Below, piece by piece: positions 4,974-6,100 of a DNA stretch of 6,100 bases; positions within the stretch are counted from its first letter, which is position 1, and every line of letters starts with the position of its first letter. Origin of the DNA: Synechococcaceae cyanobacterium RL_1_2 (GTDB lineage: Bacteria; Cyanobacteriota; Cyanobacteriia; Cyanobacteriales; JAAUPO01); contig JAAUPO010000160.1 of assembly GCA_012033095.1 (NCBI GenBank), forward strand, positions 1-6,100. Direction: 5' to 3'. Under the pieces are notes generated by a model. That model ran no database searches. It worked only from the letters and a program-made list of their open reading frames with translations, and had not been told where the DNA came from. Made by a program: the position numbers and the translations under genes.

Positions 4974-6100
4974 TTAATCAGTGGTTGCTTCTTCAATATA
5001 TAAATAGTTATGAATACAATTCATTAATTGGGTAGAAGTAAAGGATTTCGCTAAAAAACCGGCTACACCCACTACTTTCGCTTTCCGTTGATCGAGGGTC
5101 ATGATCGTGTCTCCCATCGCTACGATCGGAATATGGGCCAAACTGTAGGTGTGTTTCAATACCTCAGCAAATTGATAGCTATCGATGGTACTGAAGTCAA
5201 AGTCAAGGAAAATTAACTTAGGAGCGGTTGCAATAATGTGGGGTAATTCAATCAAGGGTTGGGTAAAGTTAACCGTACTATAGCCTAGGGTAGCTAGAAC
5301 CGTATTAATCTGGTAGTAACACTCTTGATCCGGGGTTAAACAGAGAATTAAGCCTTGATCCCCCTGATCACTAAGGGTCAAAGTTTGATTTACCTTTGTA
5401 ATGTTGTCTTGATCGGACGCGATCGGAATTGGTAAATCTGGCAGTTGAAATAGTTGTAATCCCTTACGCTGGAACAGGGGGATTAAAATATCTGCCCAAC
5501 GTAGTAAATCAAGGTGGGTCGCAGCGATAAAATCCCATAGGGTGAGGGTTCCTAAAAAGTATTTTCCCCATTTCACATTTTCTTCTAAGTTGGCAACAGC
5601 CAGGGGACTCACCGTCGGGCTCAGTCTTCCTAAACCCTTTTCAAACCATTGGGTATAGAGGTCTAGGGTTTTGAGTAACACCGGTTCAACTTCTAAATAG
5701 GACAGGGAAAGGGTTAGGGATAAACCAGACTCATCTTGATCCCGCTCAAGCCAGTGCCATTGGGCATCGGGCCAAAAATTACAATCAAAAAATATTTCCC
5801 TAGCGATCGCCCGCAACACCGCTTTTCCTTGGGTGACCGTTAATTTTTTATTCATTACCCCTTGATAGAGTAATTGATATTCCCACAAATCATGGTCAAG
5901 CAAAGATTGGGGATTGGGCCGCCAACCGGGGCAATGGAATTTCAGGGCCCGGTACCATCGACGGGCTTGGTGGAGGGTATGGGTTGCTAATAACAAACGG
6001 CCCGCTAATAGATCCACTTTGACGATCGTGACCCCTTCCGCTGTGCGTAGGAGTAGTTTACCGTTCCCCCGTTGACGGGAAAGGCGATCGAGGTGGGTAA
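4974..6100 (-). CDS. PatA-family response regulator with degenerate receiver (5' end missing)
   Basis: The frame is open to the window edge: 27 codons precede the GTG at 6015-6017 and align with the family, so that GTG is not the start. The visible 374 residues begin inside a PATAN (PatA N-terminal) domain: GNGKLLLRTAEGVTIVKVDLL, AGRLLLAT (32-39) and ARRWYRAL. A helical middle part follows with TLTLWDFIAATHLDLL (184-199) and PDLP (220-223), then a receiver-like domain (about 249-368). PatA relatives act in heterocyst patterning and in phototaxis or pili control; which applies here is unknown. In the receiver the phosphate-site Asp299 and Lys351 remain, but the acidic pair aligns with Thr255-Pro256 and the conserved Thr/Ser with Gly329. 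Metal-dependent phosphorylation is therefore doubtful. Probably only some 10-20 N-terminal residues are missing. No histidine kinase or CheW-like partner is visible. Confidence 0.85.
   Translation of the reverse strand, partial: THLDRLSRQRGNGKLLLRTAEGVTIVKVDLLAGRLLLATHTLHQARRWYRALKFHCPGWRPNPQSLLDHDLWEYQLLYQGVMNKKLTVTQGKAVLRAIAREIFFDCNFWPDAQWHWLERDQDESGLSLTLSLSYLEVEPVLLKTLDLYTQWFEKGLGRLSPTVSPLAVANLEENVKWGKYFLGTLTLWDFIAATHLDLLRWADILIPLFQRKGLQLFQLPDLPIPIASDQDNITKVNQTLTLSDQGDQGLILCLTPDQECYYQINTVLATLGYSTVNFTQPLIELPHIIATAPKLIFLDFDFSTIDSYQFAEVLKHTYSLAHIPIVAMGDTIMTLDQRKAKVVGVAGFLAKSFTSTQLMNCIHNYLYIEEATTD

Larger units (their letters stand above)
553..5810. repeat. Six HIP1 octamers (GCGATCGC)
   Basis: Exact copies lie at 553-560, 819-826, 1191-1198, 3154-3161, 3360-3367 and 5803-5810; the feature spans first to last. 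Five of six fall inside genes or pseudogenes and none in the two long spacers. HIP1 is over-represented in many cyanobacterial genomes, and this is the strongest taxonomic mark in the window. Confidence 0.95.

Overview
The window reads as DNA from a cyanobacterium. Six copies of the octamer GCGATCGC (HIP1, a hallmark of many cyanobacterial genomes) lie in 6.1 kb, where chance would give about 0.1. The genes also look cyanobacterial: a plastid/cyanobacterial-style AccA, an ArsS-type radical SAM protein and a PatA-family (PATAN domain) regulator. Base composition is moderately AT-rich. I would guess a unicellular Chroococcales-type lineage, but nothing here fixes the genus.

All four recognisable genes lie on the minus strand, well separated, so they are probably not one operon. 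From left to right they are: accA, intact (129-1106); arsS, the arsenosugar radical SAM gene, broken by a frameshift (1332-2316); a zinc-dependent succinylglutamate desuccinylase/aspartoacylase-family gene, broken by three one-base losses in short homopolymers (2952-4076); and the 3' part of a PatA-like response regulator whose receiver domain has lost key acidic residues (4974-6100, running off the right edge). Only about a third of the window is intact coding sequence. About another third is broken genes.

The remaining third is intergenic. The gaps at 2317-2951 and 4077-4973 hold no convincing complete gene, but carry several imperfect inverted repeats of about 85-125 bp. Two of these share an exact 14-bp C-rich core in opposite orientation. 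They look like small non-autonomous (MITE-like) or REP-like elements in various states of decay. A 41-codon open fragment runs into one of them and may be a gene remnant.

The genes do not form a visible pathway. AccA serves fatty acid synthesis, ArsS arsenic detoxification, the M14-like enzyme amide hydrolysis, and the PatA-like protein signalling. The main story is the contrast between intact core and regulatory genes and frameshifted accessory genes beside repeat-rich spacers. This fits relaxed selection or genome decay, or homopolymer undercalling in the assembly. Reads over the four or five critical sites would decide. I found no clear new biological system. The most unusual items are the three-homopolymer break, the degenerate receiver and the palindromic spacer elements.
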